Source of the DNA: CADCTM01 sp049671305
GTDB lineage: Bacteria; Cyanobacteriota; Cyanobacteriia; Cyanobacteriales; Coleofasciculaceae
Assembly: GCA_049671305.1 (NCBI GenBank)
Contig: JBATUR010000013.1
Span: forward strand, 85,064-149,063
Direction of reading: 5' to 3'
Length of the DNA stretch: 64,000 bases
In this document: positions 33,398-42,486 of the stretch, in pieces
How the letters are laid out: every line of letters starts with the position of its first letter
Position numbering within the stretch: position 1 is the stretch's first letter
Notes under the pieces: model-generated
Told to the model about the DNA's origin: nothing
The model's database searches: none
The model's input: the letters and a program-made list of their open reading frames with translations, nothing else
Program-made: the position numbers and the translations under genes

Positions 33398-34399
33398 ATG
33401 AAAGTAACAAACTTGGCTACAAATCTAGCAAATGTATTTCCAGTCACTTATGCTGATATTGTAGCGGCAGCAGAGCGACTGGCTAATATTGCTCATCAAA
33501 CACCTGTTCTGACTTCCAAAACAGTTAATACTCGTGCAAATTGTCAAGTGTTTTTTAAATGTGAAAACTTCCAACGTGCAGGGTCTTTTAAGTTTAGAGG
33601 AGCCTATAACGCTTTATCTCAACTATCGAATCAACAACAAAAACAAGGTGTTTTAACTTTTTCATCCGGAAATCATGGACAAGCAATCGCACTTTCTGGG
33701 CAATTACTCAACATTCCCACAACTGTTGTCATGCCTGATGATGCTCCTAAAGTTAAGCAAGCAGCGACTTGTGGCTATGGTGCTGAAGTCATTTTATTTA
33801 ATCGCGCCGAAACTTCACGAGAAGAATTGGCTCAAAATCTCGCAACTAAGCACCAACTTACTATCATTCCTCCCTACGATCATCCACATATTATTGCTGG
33901 ACAAGGTACAGCCACAAAAGAACTAATTGAAGAGGTTGGTAAGCTTGATTTACTACTAGTTTGTTGTGGGGGAGGTGGGCTATTATCAGGCAGTGCCATT
34001 GCTGCAAAAAATCTCTTGCCAAATTGTCGTGTTGTTGGGGTGGAACCCGCACAGGCAGACGATGCTACCCGCTCGTTTCATACTAAAACCTTACAGACTA
34101 TTCACAACCCAAATACGATTGCTGATGGTGCAAGAACTCCTAGTTTAGGGCAGTTAACTTTTCCCTTAATACTAAACTATGTTGATGACCTGATCACTGT
34201 ATCAGAACAGGCAATATTAAGAACTATGTTTTTCTTATGGGAACGCCTCAAAATTGTTGTTGAACCTACAGGTGTTTTAGCTGCTGCCGCTTTACTTGAA
34301 GGTGCGATTAAAATACCTGCTCATGCCAAAGTTGGAGTAATTATTACGGGAGGTAATATCGATTTAAAAAACCTTGCTCAACTGTGGGTTAATTGTTAG
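33398..34399 (+). CDS. PLP-dependent threonine/serine dehydratase-like enzyme
   Basis: 333 residues, fold-type II pyridoxal-phosphate enzyme. The PLP lysine lies in SFKFRGAYNAL, the substrate loop in FSSGNHGQAIAL, and the phosphate-binding glycine loop in CCGGGGLLSGSAIA. At this length it lacks the ACT regulatory domain of biosynthetic IlvA, so it fits the catabolic threonine dehydratase, serine racemase or hydroxyaspartate ammonia-lyase groups, which cannot be told apart here. It overlaps the end of the convergent methyltransferase gene by 4 bp. Confidence 0.85.
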   Translation: MKVTNLATNLANVFPVTYADIVAAAERLANIAHQTPVLTSKTVNTRANCQVFFKCENFQRAGSFKFRGAYNALSQLSNQQQKQGVLTFSSGNHGQAIALSGQLLNIPTTVVMPDDAPKVKQAATCGYGAEVILFNRAETSREELAQNLATKHQLTIIPPYDHPHIIAGQGTATKELIEEVGKLDLLLVCCGGGGLLSGSAIAAKNLLPNCRVVGVEPAQADDATRSFHTKTLQTIHNPNTIADGARTPSLGQLTFPLILNYVDDLITVSEQAILRTMFFLWERLKIVVEPTGVLAAAALLEGAIKIPAHAKVGVIITGGNIDLKNLAQLWVNC

Positions 34400-35094
34400 C
34401 ACAAACTTGTCATGACTTGTATTAATTCCTTTGATAAATCTACGGCACATTCCTGCTGATTTTTAAACAAAACTCCAGCTAAAAAGTAGATTTGCTCTGT
34501 ATAAAAAGCCCTACAATTATCTCGTAATTCTTTAATTGTATTTTGTACTTTTGGCTCAGAGCTATAATAACCAAAAGGCAAAGGTACAACGACAAAATCA
34601 GCGACCGAGTAACCTTTTGCTTTAGCGTGATTAATGGTTCCTTCTGGGTCAGAAAAACTAGAAATCATCATTAAAGCATTATCATAACCCAATCCTAAAA
34701 GCTGTTTAGTAAGAGTTGAACCATCAGTTCCTCCATATAAAAGTGGTAGATAAATATCATCATCTGGTGCAGGAAGATAAGGTGGATTTGAGATTAAATA
34801 CTCGGCATCAGGCTTAGAAGAATCGAAAAAACATTGGTTATGAATGATATATTTATCTGATAAGTTGTAGTCTTCAATTGTAGAACTGGCAACCTTGCAA
34901 GCAGCACTATTTCGTTCAAAGCCATGTATTAATCCCTCAAATCTTGTCCTCAATAAAGAATTAATTACAGGACTACCATCGCCTGAACCAAATTCAATTA
35001 GTGAGTCAGAATCTCCACAGTCATGAAACACTAATGTTTCAATACAATGGGAATAAAACTTAGATTCTTCAGGACAAAAGAAGATGTCTTTCAT
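34396..35094 (-). CDS. SAM-dependent methyltransferase, NPPY type
   Basis: 232 residues. Motif I (IEFGSGDGSPV) and the ISNPPYLPAP motif IV show a class I methyltransferase of the group that methylates nitrogen on glutamine, adenine or guanine. It resembles PrmC/HemK-like enzymes but is shorter and lacks their N-terminal helical domain. The tail has no known domain. It is not followed by a partner gene. Confidence 0.75.
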   Translation of the reverse strand: MKDIFFCPEESKFYSHCIETLVFHDCGDSDSLIEFGSGDGSPVINSLLRTRFEGLIHGFERNSAACKVASSTIEDYNLSDKYIIHNQCFFDSSKPDAEYLISNPPYLPAPDDDIYLPLLYGGTDGSTLTKQLLGLGYDNALMMISSFSDPEGTINHAKAKGYSVADFVVVPLPFGYYSSEPKVQNTIKELRDNCRAFYTEQIYFLAGVLFKNQQECAVDLSKELIQVMTSLC

Positions 35095-35181
35095 GAAATT
35101 ATACCTGGTGATTTTAATGAGGTAATTATGAAAAAATGAGATAAAAACAGGTCATATCTGTTTTTAGCAAAGGTTTTGCTG

Positions 35182-35202
35182 GGGGCGTAAAGTTTACGCC
35201 CC
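35182..35202. repeat. GC-rich palindrome downstream of the haem-oxygenase-like gene
   Basis: GGGGCGTAAA and TTTACGCCCC form a perfect 10-bp inverted repeat with a single base between the arms. There is no T run on either strand. It may terminate the minus-strand gene that stops at 35272, helped by the AGCAAA/TTTGCT pair next to it. Confidence 0.6.
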
Positions 35203-35271
35203 GATATAAGTGTTAAAGAATGAGCGTTTTAATAACTTCCGCTCTTTATTCAACACAATGTAAGCATTTAT

Positions 35272-36396
35272 CTAGCTATCACCAACTAAAGATAGTTGAG
35301 ACTGCTCAAATTCCTTGACTGAACGTACTACTGCAGCACCAGCGCGATCGCACATCAACTTCTCTTGGTCATATCCCAAGACAATTTCCCAGGCATAATT
35401 AGGGTATCTTTTTATTAATGGCAACGCTACATCATCCATCATCCAACGACCGTGACGTTCATCTTCCTTAATATGCAACTCCCAATATCCCATTGCTGCT
35501 TCTGAAAGTTGCAAACGTTGTGCAGCGGCAAGATAATTTCGATAAGCAGCGGGACCTGCTACTTCAAAATAGGCTAAACCACCGTTGTAACGCAAGAAAT
35601 GACGCTTACATTCAGTTAGCAAAAAGTTATGATTAATTGATGCCAAAACTTCCCAAGGAACTATCTCAAAATAGGCTTCGGGTTCCGTATTCATGCCGAA
35701 TTCAGCTAACATTTGGGCGAAAAAGGTTGAGTGCTTGCGAGAAAGTCGCCCGTTGCCGTATTCTTCAATTAAAACTCGCGTTAAGGTGCATTGTATTTCA
35801 TTTGCTGCACCACCTAAAATGCGTGAAAGTCGGCTAGCTTCAATTAAACCATCAAAAGAAGCGATCGCGAGTAAATGCTGATAGCCTACCTCACTCATTT
35901 CTTGACGCAAATAGCGACTATCTTCAGATAGTGGAGGGTTAAGATCAAACGCTGCACGTTCAGTTAATGCAGAACTTACATCTAATTGTTGAAGCGCTAC
36001 AATATCAAACCTTGCTAGTTCCCATTTTTGCCAAGAAGTTTCTATCTGGTTGCGAACTTTTTGTAAATAAAAAGATCGTTCATTTGTGTATTGTTCTAAA
36101 TCATCATACCAAAACAAATTCAGTCGATTAATCTTGTAAAGAATACGCTGTAAAAAAAGATGTGATGCTACACATTCTTGCTTCTGTTCATAAGCTTTTA
36201 GGATAGCTGAAGATAGTACATTTTCAAAGCTAACAACTATCGATGGTTCCGACGCAATTCTTTGATCCAAATTCTCCATTGCTAAAATTTGGATAAATTC
36301 TTGCTCGGCATTGCTATAGTTTTTAGATGTCAGTTGTTCATCTGACATACTGTTAGCTTCATTAATCTTTTGAACTGTAATTGTCTGACTGGGCAT
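35272..36396 (-). CDS. Iron-containing redox enzyme family protein (haem-oxygenase-like fold)
   Basis: 374 residues. The C-terminal two-thirds is helical and carries spaced Glu and His residues (GYWELHIKEDERHGRWMMDD) that fit the diiron or iron-binding haem-oxygenase-like oxidase superfamily, to which UndA and CADD belong. The first 110 residues are poorly conserved. No genes of a natural-product pathway are adjacent. The reaction cannot be assigned; family placement is likely but not certain. Confidence 0.65.
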   Translation of the reverse strand: MPSQTITVQKINEANSMSDEQLTSKNYSNAEQEFIQILAMENLDQRIASEPSIVVSFENVLSSAILKAYEQKQECVASHLFLQRILYKINRLNLFWYDDLEQYTNERSFYLQKVRNQIETSWQKWELARFDIVALQQLDVSSALTERAAFDLNPPLSEDSRYLRQEMSEVGYQHLLAIASFDGLIEASRLSRILGGAANEIQCTLTRVLIEEYGNGRLSRKHSTFFAQMLAEFGMNTEPEAYFEIVPWEVLASINHNFLLTECKRHFLRYNGGLAYFEVAGPAAYRNYLAAAQRLQLSEAAMGYWELHIKEDERHGRWMMDDVALPLIKRYPNYAWEIVLGYDQEKLMCDRAGAAVVRSVKEFEQSQLSLVGDS

Positions 36397-36793
36397 TTAA
36401 ATTTTCTGCTTGATGTAACGAGTTGAACAGCTTGAAGAATACCAAAGACTAGCAGGGATAACTCTTTGTAGGAGTTCCAAAATTGAATCTTAATCTATGC
36501 TGTTATAGGTTTTATTATAACAGTATATAACAATGCTTACAAATTAAACCTGTTTTTATAATGTAATACGGTTGATTTTTCAGTTCGTCTACCAAAAGAT
36601 ATAGGTAATTATTAATTTTTCAGTATCACGTAATACAAGAAACTAAATAATACAACAGCTTAAGGAAGATATTTGTTAAACCATTTTTAATGTTGTCTTG
36701 CCAAATATTAAACACTTTGCCACCGTTTACAATTACAATCTTAAAAATCAATCATTACTATGATTATAGATTTTGATAAAGCTAACAAAAACT
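36397..36793. other. AT-rich divergent promoter region
   Basis: About 400 bp between the minus-strand redox gene and the plus-strand thioesterase gene, without an open frame. The only clear structure is the palindrome at 36500-36523. No RNA gene was recognised. Confidence 0.5.
36500..36523. promoter_or_regulatory. Operator-like palindrome CTGTTATA-N8-TATAACAG
   Basis: Perfect 8-bp arms at 36500-36507 and 36516-36523 stand about 105 bp upstream of the redox gene start. The form suits a dimeric regulator. TATAAC recurs at 36525-36531. No regulator gene is adjacent. Confidence 0.45.
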
Positions 36794-37237
36794 ATGAAAC
36801 AATTCAAAATCCAACTGCGTGTCCGCTACCACGAAATGGATGCATTAGGACACGTTAATAACGCCGTCTATCAACATTATTTAGAGCAAGCGGCAGTTGA
36901 ACATTCAGAACATCTCGGCTTTAATCAAAAACAATGTGAAGAATTAGGCGGTGTTTTTGTCATGCGAAAAATCGAAATTGACTATCTCCGTCCCGCTGTT
37001 GCTGGAGACACTTTAGAAATTACTACTTGGTTACAAACTATGCGTGGACCACGAGCAGTTCGGCGTTATGAAATCCGTCAACAAGATGATGAGCAAATGT
37101 TGGTAACTGCTGAGGCACTGTGGGTTTGGGTAGATACTAAAACTATGCGTCCAAAGGCAATTCCACGTCCCCTAATTGAAGCTTTTGAGCAAGCCAATTT
37201 ACCAAATATGATTAATTCGACATCAAGTAATAAATAA
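36794..37237 (+). CDS. Hotdog-fold acyl-CoA / acyl-ACP thioesterase
   Basis: 147 residues from ATG 36794. The motif YHEMDALGHVNNAVYQHYLEQA is the 4-hydroxybenzoyl-CoA thioesterase signature, with the aspartate as catalytic base. The rest (IDYLRPAVAGDTLEITTW) completes a single hotdog. Such proteins in cyanobacteria include the 1,4-dihydroxy-2-naphthoyl-CoA thioesterase of phylloquinone synthesis, but this sequence alone does not decide the substrate. A TTG upstream at 36773 is a less likely start. Confidence 0.82.
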   Translation: MKQFKIQLRVRYHEMDALGHVNNAVYQHYLEQAAVEHSEHLGFNQKQCEELGGVFVMRKIEIDYLRPAVAGDTLEITTWLQTMRGPRAVRRYEIRQQDDEQMLVTAEALWVWVDTKTMRPKAIPRPLIEAFEQANLPNMINSTSSNK

Positions 37238-37385
37238 TTCGTAACTATTAATTGCCTGGAATGTATCTTCCGATAGAAGGGTTGATGACAATAAGAATAG
37301 TAAAGTCTGTTCAGGCAGCAAAAGCTTGCTCAAGTACAGATACAACAATAAGTTGTATGTTTTAAGCAACAAAAGGATGATAAAT

Positions 37386-37736
37386 ATGCAGCGGATTATT
37401 TCAGCTATTGGCAAGCGTGTTTTGATTATTGGTTTGATGAGTTTATTTTTGTCTGGCTTGTTTATTTTTAACAATAAACCTGCTTTTGCTAGCAGAACTT
37501 CAGCAGCAGAAGCTGCAATTGATCGTGCTTATGACATGAGTGAAGCAGCAGGGTTTAAAGAAGAAGACCGACAAGAAGCTTATGAAGAAGCGACAGAAGC
37601 TGTGGCTAACCCAAAAGTAGGTTTGGAAAAGATTTATGAAGAAGATTTGAAGGAATACAGAGAAGAAAATCCCAGTGAGAATGTGTTAGTTGAAGGGGCA
37701 AAAGAGCTAGTTGAAAAAGTAACTGGCAAAGACTAA
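37386..37736 (+). CDS. Small exported protein, acidic helical, unknown
   Basis: 116 residues from ATG 37386, eight bases after AGGA. A signal peptide (VLIIGLMSLFLSGLFIF, ending near AFAS) leads a highly charged, mostly helical mature part of about 80 residues with no cysteine. It resembles small lumenal or periplasmic proteins of cyanobacteria, but I do not recognise it. An alternative ATG lies three codons upstream. Confidence 0.6.
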   Translation: MQRIISAIGKRVLIIGLMSLFLSGLFIFNNKPAFASRTSAAEAAIDRAYDMSEAAGFKEEDRQEAYEEATEAVANPKVGLEKIYEEDLKEYREENPSENVLVEGAKELVEKVTGKD

Positions 37737-37876
37737 AATAAAAAGCCACTATATCTATCTAGACATTAATTAATGACAATTTAGCGTCTGGTTTAACCCG
37801 GCTATCGCTCTACCCGTTTAAAGGGTTTATTAAGGAGCTAGCCTTGGTCAAAACTAGGCGCTTATATTTTTTTGTT

Positions 37877-37890
37877 CACCCAGTTGGGTG
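37877..37890. promoter_or_regulatory. Small palindrome and promoter region before an ABC exporter
   Basis: CACCCAGTTGGGTG forms a short palindrome about 90 bp before the ABC gene. A TATAAT at 37932-37937 lies within ACTACATTTTGTAGT-rich sequence and could be a -10 box. The spacing of any -35 is not convincing. Confidence 0.35.
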
Positions 37891-37978
37891 AGGTTTAAGC
37901 TATGATATCATTTGTACACTACATTTTGTAGTATAATCTAGAAAAAGCTAAAAGTTAAACACTATTGGCTAGGAATTT

Positions 37979-38926
37979 ATGAGGATAGCATCTCCAAAGT
38001 ATCAAAGCAGAGAAATGATGGCATTAAAGGTTTATGACTTATGGAAAACCTATGGTGCTAGAGAGGTGGTTCAAGGTATTAATTTCACTCTTGAACCAGG
38101 AGAAATTTTAGGACTTTTGGGACCAAATGGCGCAGGTAAAACCACAACTGTAGGGATGTTATATGGCGCTGTAGTACCCAGTCGCGGGTTTGTACAATTG
38201 GGACAACATCAAGTCCAATCTCAAGGGCGACAGGTGCGTAGGTTCATGGGAATTGTTACCCAGGAAGACAATCTTGACCCTGACTTTACGGTTTTTGAAA
38301 ACTTAGTTTACTTTGCCCATCATTACAAAATTACAGGCAAATTGGCACGAAATATTGCTGGAGAATTATTAGCACAAGTTGGACTGCAAGAGTTTGCCAG
38401 TAACCGTGTTGATGAACTTTCTGGAGGTATGAAAAGGCGTTTAGTTTTGGCAAGGGCGTTAATTAATAATCCGCAAGTGGTGTTTTTAGATGAACCAACA
38501 ACCGGACTCGATCCCGATGCGCGGCAGGATTTTTGGAAGTTAGTTAGTCAGCTAAAACAAAAAGGTTGTGGAGTGTTGTTAACGACTCATTATATGGATG
38601 AAGCGCAACGATTATGCGATCGCTTAATCTTACTCCAACAAGGAAAAATGATCGACCAAGGCACACCAGCAGAATTAATTGAACGGACAGTTGGGCAAGA
38701 AGTTGTCGAAATTGAAGGTATCCCAGAAGCAACTCTTCAAAATTTAGCACAACAATTCAACACTTGGTATCGACCTTTTGGTAGTAGCTATCTAATTGGT
38801 TTACCTATTGATAACTCCCAACCTTTGTGGGAAAAATTAAGCCATTTTCAGCCCCAATTTTTAACGCGCCGTAGTACCAATTTAGAAGATGTATTCTTAC
38901 GACTTACAGGGACGGCATTAGAATGA
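37979..38926 (+). CDS. ABC-2 exporter, ATP-binding subunit (NodI/DrrA type)
   Basis: 315 residues. Walker A GPNGAGKTT, signature LSGGMKRRLVLARAL, Walker B VVFLDEPTTGLD and the switch His in LTTHYMDEAQRLC are all present. The C-terminus ends in TNLEDVFLRLTGTALE, typical of DrrA/NodI. The first 12 residues may be dispensable, since MALKVYDLWKTYG at 38015 would also fit. ATGA overlap with the permease gene. Substrate unknown. Confidence 0.87.
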   Translation: MRIASPKYQSREMMALKVYDLWKTYGAREVVQGINFTLEPGEILGLLGPNGAGKTTTVGMLYGAVVPSRGFVQLGQHQVQSQGRQVRRFMGIVTQEDNLDPDFTVFENLVYFAHHYKITGKLARNIAGELLAQVGLQEFASNRVDELSGGMKRRLVLARALINNPQVVFLDEPTTGLDPDARQDFWKLVSQLKQKGCGVLLTTHYMDEAQRLCDRLILLQQGKMIDQGTPAELIERTVGQEVVEIEGIPEATLQNLAQQFNTWYRPFGSSYLIGLPIDNSQPLWEKLSHFQPQFLTRRSTNLEDVFLRLTGTALE

Positions 38927-39702
38927 AAAATATTTCATTAACACCTTGGGGAGTCTATTCAGTTTGGCATCGTCATGCCAAAGTTTATCAAAAAACCTGG
39001 CTAGTAAATAGCCTACCCCCACTTTCTGAACCGATAGTTTATCTAGTTGCTTTTGGCTATGGTTTAACTCCGCTTGTGGGCGATGTAGCATACCACAATC
39101 AAACTGTACCATACTTGAAATTTATTGCACCAGGAATGATTGCAATTGGAGTCTTATTTCAATCATTTTTTGAAGGATCTTTCGGTAGTTTCTTACGTCT
39201 TAGCTATCAAAAAACTTGGCAAGGTTTACTAACAGCACCTTTGAGTTTTACTGAAGTATTTTTAGGTGATTGGTTGTGGGCAGCAACCAAAGGCATACTT
39301 GCTGGTTGTTTAACCACTATTGTCATCTTAGTCTGGGGACTTTATCCGCCTTGGTACTTTTTTATTGCCCTACCTTTAATTATTTTAGGCAGTTTACTTT
39401 TTGGGGTATTGGGATTATTTGTAGCAGGAACTGTACGCACAATTGACCAAATTAATGTACCGATTTTCTTGTTTGCCGTACCAATGTTTACGCTTTGCGG
39501 TACTTACTTTCCACGAACTACTTTACCGCCCATTCTTGGTAAAGTTGCAGGAATTTTACCGTTATCTTCTCTGGTTGATTTGTTACGCTTACCACTAGGA
39601 TTGCCCAGTTATTGGTTCTTAGAATTACTGTGGTTATTGCTGTGGATTAGTGTTTTTTCTGTTCTAGCTTGGCGACAGATTTATCCTCAGTTATTTAAAT
39701 AA
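38923..39702 (+). CDS. ABC-2 exporter, permease subunit (NodJ type)
   Basis: 259 residues with six predicted helices. The N-terminal VWHRHAKVYQKTWLVNSLPPLSEPIVYLVAFGYGL and the ABC-2 signature region (TVRTIDQINVPIFLFAVPMFTLCGTYFPRTTLP) match the NodJ family. Translation is coupled to the ATPase gene. It is convergent with an FtsX-like permease gene 25 bp away. Confidence 0.85.
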   Translation: MKNISLTPWGVYSVWHRHAKVYQKTWLVNSLPPLSEPIVYLVAFGYGLTPLVGDVAYHNQTVPYLKFIAPGMIAIGVLFQSFFEGSFGSFLRLSYQKTWQGLLTAPLSFTEVFLGDWLWAATKGILAGCLTTIVILVWGLYPPWYFFIALPLIILGSLLFGVLGLFVAGTVRTIDQINVPIFLFAVPMFTLCGTYFPRTTLPPILGKVAGILPLSSLVDLLRLPLGLPSYWFLELLWLLLWISVFSVLAWRQIYPQLFK

Positions 39703-39727
39703 ATCAATTGCCAAGATTAATAAATAA

Positions 39728-40978
39728 TCACGCCTTAAAGACCATTGCCGGGTCAAGGCGTGTTACTTTTTGAATAGCAAAGATTGCTGAGGCAACACAC
39801 ATTGTTACCGTCAAACCGAAAATTGCGACTGTAGAAACAGGCGTAATTAAAATTAAAATTCCCTTTGTAGCTGCCCAAATTGCCACACCATAACACAGAA
39901 TCATACTGGGAATATAACCCAAAACCGACATCCATAATGCCTGTTCTACGATCACACCATAAATCACCCAATCAGAAGCACCAATTGCCTTAAGCGTGCC
40001 AAATTCTTTAAGATGGTCAGATACCGAAGAATAAAGAATTTGACCAACAATAATTACCCCAACAATTATACCCACCGCCGCACCAAGTCCCAGAATAAAT
40101 CCAATTCCCGTACGCCTAGACCAAAAGTCTTGATTCTTCTGGATTATTTCGGCACGTGTATAGGCTTTTATATTAGGTATAGTCGCCTCAAGTTGCTTTT
40201 TAAGAGCTTGCAAATCCTGCCCTGGTTTTGCTTGAATTAATACATAAGTAATCAAGTCTGATGCTACTAATTGCTTGGGTGTGGGAGGCGGTTCGTTAGG
40301 ATTCGTAGCAGGAGCATTGGAATAAGTATTAGTGCAAATTAAGTCTTGAGAACCTGTTGGTAATTTACAAGATAAATTAGAAGTTTGACCTGATGTTAGA
40401 TAAGCATTGGCATTTTCTAAAGAAGTAAACATAAAAGAATTCGAGACAATTGAACGATTTCCTTGTGTGAACCCAACCACTCTTGCAGGTAAAGAACCAA
40501 CCTTTGCTTGATCGCCTATTTTTTTGACATTTAAGGACTCTTGGTTAGTCGTATCAACAATTACACTATAAGGCTGTTTCAGCTCATCTACATCACCTTC
40601 TTTCAGGTTTTGCAGGGTAAATAATTGTCCATTTGGATCAAAACCCACAACTCTGACAAAGGTAATTTCACCTTCAGGATGACGCCACAAAACAGTACTA
40701 AAAAATAAAGGTTCCGCAAGTGCCACACCTTCTATTTTTTGCGCTTGCAGTAGGTGAGATACAGGTATAGGCAATGTCACTTCAAGTTGCACAAAACTAT
40801 CTGAAGCAACCCAAATATCAGCATCTGTATTATGAATTAATTGACCAACTGAGCGAGTAAATCCATTAAAAATACCAGTTTGAAGAGTAACCAAAGTAAC
40901 CGCAAACATGATTCCTGCTTGAGCAACCAAAAAGCGAGGAATGTCTTCGAGCAGGTTTTTACGAGCCAGAGAAACCAT
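39728..40978 (-). CDS. FtsX-like (DevC/MacB-type) ABC permease, orphan
   Basis: 416 residues with the MacB topology: one N-terminal helix (about 17-35), a large extracytoplasmic domain (about 40-270), then three helices (FILGLGAAVGIIVGVIIVGQILYSSV and two more). The segment DHLKEFGTLKAIGASDWVIYGVIVEQ is the conserved cytoplasmic coupling loop of FtsX-type permeases. DevC proteins of heterocyst glycolipid export are built this way, normally with adjacent devA and devB. Here neither lies beside it, so its ATPase must be elsewhere. The periplasmic part has a cysteine pair in a Pro/Asn-rich loop. Confidence 0.8.
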   Translation of the reverse strand: MVSLARKNLLEDIPRFLVAQAGIMFAVTLVTLQTGIFNGFTRSVGQLIHNTDADIWVASDSFVQLEVTLPIPVSHLLQAQKIEGVALAEPLFFSTVLWRHPEGEITFVRVVGFDPNGQLFTLQNLKEGDVDELKQPYSVIVDTTNQESLNVKKIGDQAKVGSLPARVVGFTQGNRSIVSNSFMFTSLENANAYLTSGQTSNLSCKLPTGSQDLICTNTYSNAPATNPNEPPPTPKQLVASDLITYVLIQAKPGQDLQALKKQLEATIPNIKAYTRAEIIQKNQDFWSRRTGIGFILGLGAAVGIIVGVIIVGQILYSSVSDHLKEFGTLKAIGASDWVIYGVIVEQALWMSVLGYIPSMILCYGVAIWAATKGILILITPVSTVAIFGLTVTMCVASAIFAIQKVTRLDPAMVFKA

Positions 40979-41008
40979 AAGAAAAACAGCTACAAAAATT
41001 ACATATTA

Positions 41009-41049
41009 GTCAATTAAAATGGTATAATGATGTTATACTTTTAACTGAC
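41009..41049. repeat. Long imperfect hairpin upstream of the FtsX-like gene
   Basis: GTATAA/TTATAC (41022-41027, 41033-41038) forms the tip. It is extended by GTCAATTAAAA (41009-41019) against TTTTAACTGAC (41039-41049) with one mismatch and a 2-nt bulge, giving about 16 paired positions. It ends 19 bp after the preceding gene's stop on the minus strand and starts 31 bp before the permease ATG. It could be a terminator, or an operator overlapping the promoter. Confidence 0.65.
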
Positions 41050-41068
41050 ATAATCATTTAGCAAACTT

Positions 41069-41557
41069 TCATTCATAAACAATCTCTACTAACTTAGCCA
41101 GTAAATCTTCTGCCAAATCCAGTAACTCGATTGATTTCTGCTCATTTTCTGGCTTGATCACTTCAGGCGTTACACTACCAGTTAAAACCTTTTTGATGGC
41201 AGAAATTTGCTCATTTTTATCAGGAATACCCAGGCATTTTTCCAACTCAGTAGCAACATCTAAAAGTGCATCATCTCCCAAGCGCTGCCTTACTTTTACC
41301 GCCACCACATCATCACTTTTTAGAAACATTGTCAAATTGATAACTAATTTACTTAAAGGATTAGGAACAGATATAACCTGAGTTGAATCTTCTTCTTGCC
41401 ATTGCTCTAACCAATCTCCCTCTACATCTTCAACATACAAATGTACTGCTTCAAGTCCATATTTTAATAAATCATCCTGAAATCTTTGAGCTTCTTCTAC
41501 AGCGTGGAAAAACGTTTCTAATCTTTCTTCATAGTCAGTTGATTGTTGTTTAACCAT
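41069..41557 (-). CDS. Hypothetical acidic protein
   Basis: 162 residues, acidic and helical, with no signal peptide or membrane segment. I recognise no domain. An ATG two codons further upstream (41563) is an equally good start. It follows the next gene on the same strand after 54 bp, so they may be cotranscribed. Confidence 0.65.
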   Translation of the reverse strand: MVKQQSTDYEERLETFFHAVEEAQRFQDDLLKYGLEAVHLYVEDVEGDWLEQWQEEDSTQVISVPNPLSKLVINLTMFLKSDDVVAVKVRQRLGDDALLDVATELEKCLGIPDKNEQISAIKKVLTGSVTPEVIKPENEQKSIELLDLAEDLLAKLVEIVYE

Positions 41558-41611
41558 GATCATTTTTAGTTATGGTAGATTTTTTTAAGACCTTAAGAAA
41601 AAAATTGGCAA

Positions 41612-42307
41612 CTACAGACTGAATTTCAAATAAATACCTGTCTTCAAATTATCGCTGTTGTAAAGTGCTATATTTACTATCTGATTCTCAAAATCAGTTT
41701 TACTCGGATTAAAACTTAAAAAAAGTCCTCTTTCGATCTCCCAGAACCGTAGAGTATTTTCCCAATCTTCAGACTTAGTTTGAGAAAATTGATCAGAGAG
41801 AGTTGTGAGTTGAAGACACAAAGGCTTCTCCTGCTGCTTACTACTAATAATCATATCAGTTGCCATCGATAGGTCAGCAATATAACGTTGCACAACTGTA
41901 CCCTGACGAAGCTTGATAATATTGTCAATCGCTCTAATTAAATCGGCATCCTTTTGACTAAACTGCCCCGCCATTAGCTTTTGTCGCCAGAGCTGAAATT
42001 TGGGATCATTTTCGTTTAACCATTTGTCAAATAAATAGCTATACCAATATTTTACAGCCGGTTTCAGTTTGTCGAAGGCTAATTGTTGCTCTTGTTCAGA
42101 TAATGATTTTAAGCGCAGCCACGCCTCGGCATCCCTGATAATTTGCAGCAAAAAAGCAACCACAAACCTTTTTGAGGTCAAGGAACCAGGCTTGACATCT
42201 TTAACCCAACGATTGATCTCGTCTAACCTTCGTGCTAAACAGGGGTCTATCGCAGAGGCTTCCCTAATCAATGACTTTAACTTATCCTTAATTTCTTTTG
42301 CTTGCAA
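41612..42307 (-). CDS. Hypothetical soluble protein
   Basis: 231 residues. Mainly helical in the first 150 residues (many Lys/Leu/Trp), with a C-terminal part predicted to be beta strands ending IALYNSDNLKTGIYLKFSL. No family recognised. First gene of a two-gene unit with the 162-residue protein. A stable hairpin lies between its start and uracil-DNA glycosylase. Confidence 0.65.
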   Translation of the reverse strand: MQAKEIKDKLKSLIREASAIDPCLARRLDEINRWVKDVKPGSLTSKRFVVAFLLQIIRDAEAWLRLKSLSEQEQQLAFDKLKPAVKYWYSYLFDKWLNENDPKFQLWRQKLMAGQFSQKDADLIRAIDNIIKLRQGTVVQRYIADLSMATDMIISSKQQEKPLCLQLTTLSDQFSQTKSEDWENTLRFWEIERGLFLSFNPSKTDFENQIVNIALYNSDNLKTGIYLKFSL

Positions 42308-42427
42308 AAGAGCTACCTGAAATACTAACGCTTATCCTGGAAATTATTCCATAGTTTTAGATTAATTTTTTCAACGAATTATTAGCAACAAGTTTTACTC
42401 GGCATCAATACAGATATCTAATTAACC

Positions 42428-42465
42428 AAAGGTGGTACTTCTAGTTAATAGCAGCTACCACCTTT
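42428..42465. terminator. Hairpin between uracil-DNA glycosylase and the hypothetical pair
   Basis: AAAGGTGGTA and TACCACCTTT pair perfectly over 10 bp around an 18-nt loop. It starts 22 bp after the glycosylase stop. The minus-strand side lacks a strong T run; the plus-strand side has GAGTTTTTG. Probable terminator. Confidence 0.65.
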
Positions 42466-42486
42466 GAGTTTTTGTATCCTTGCTAT

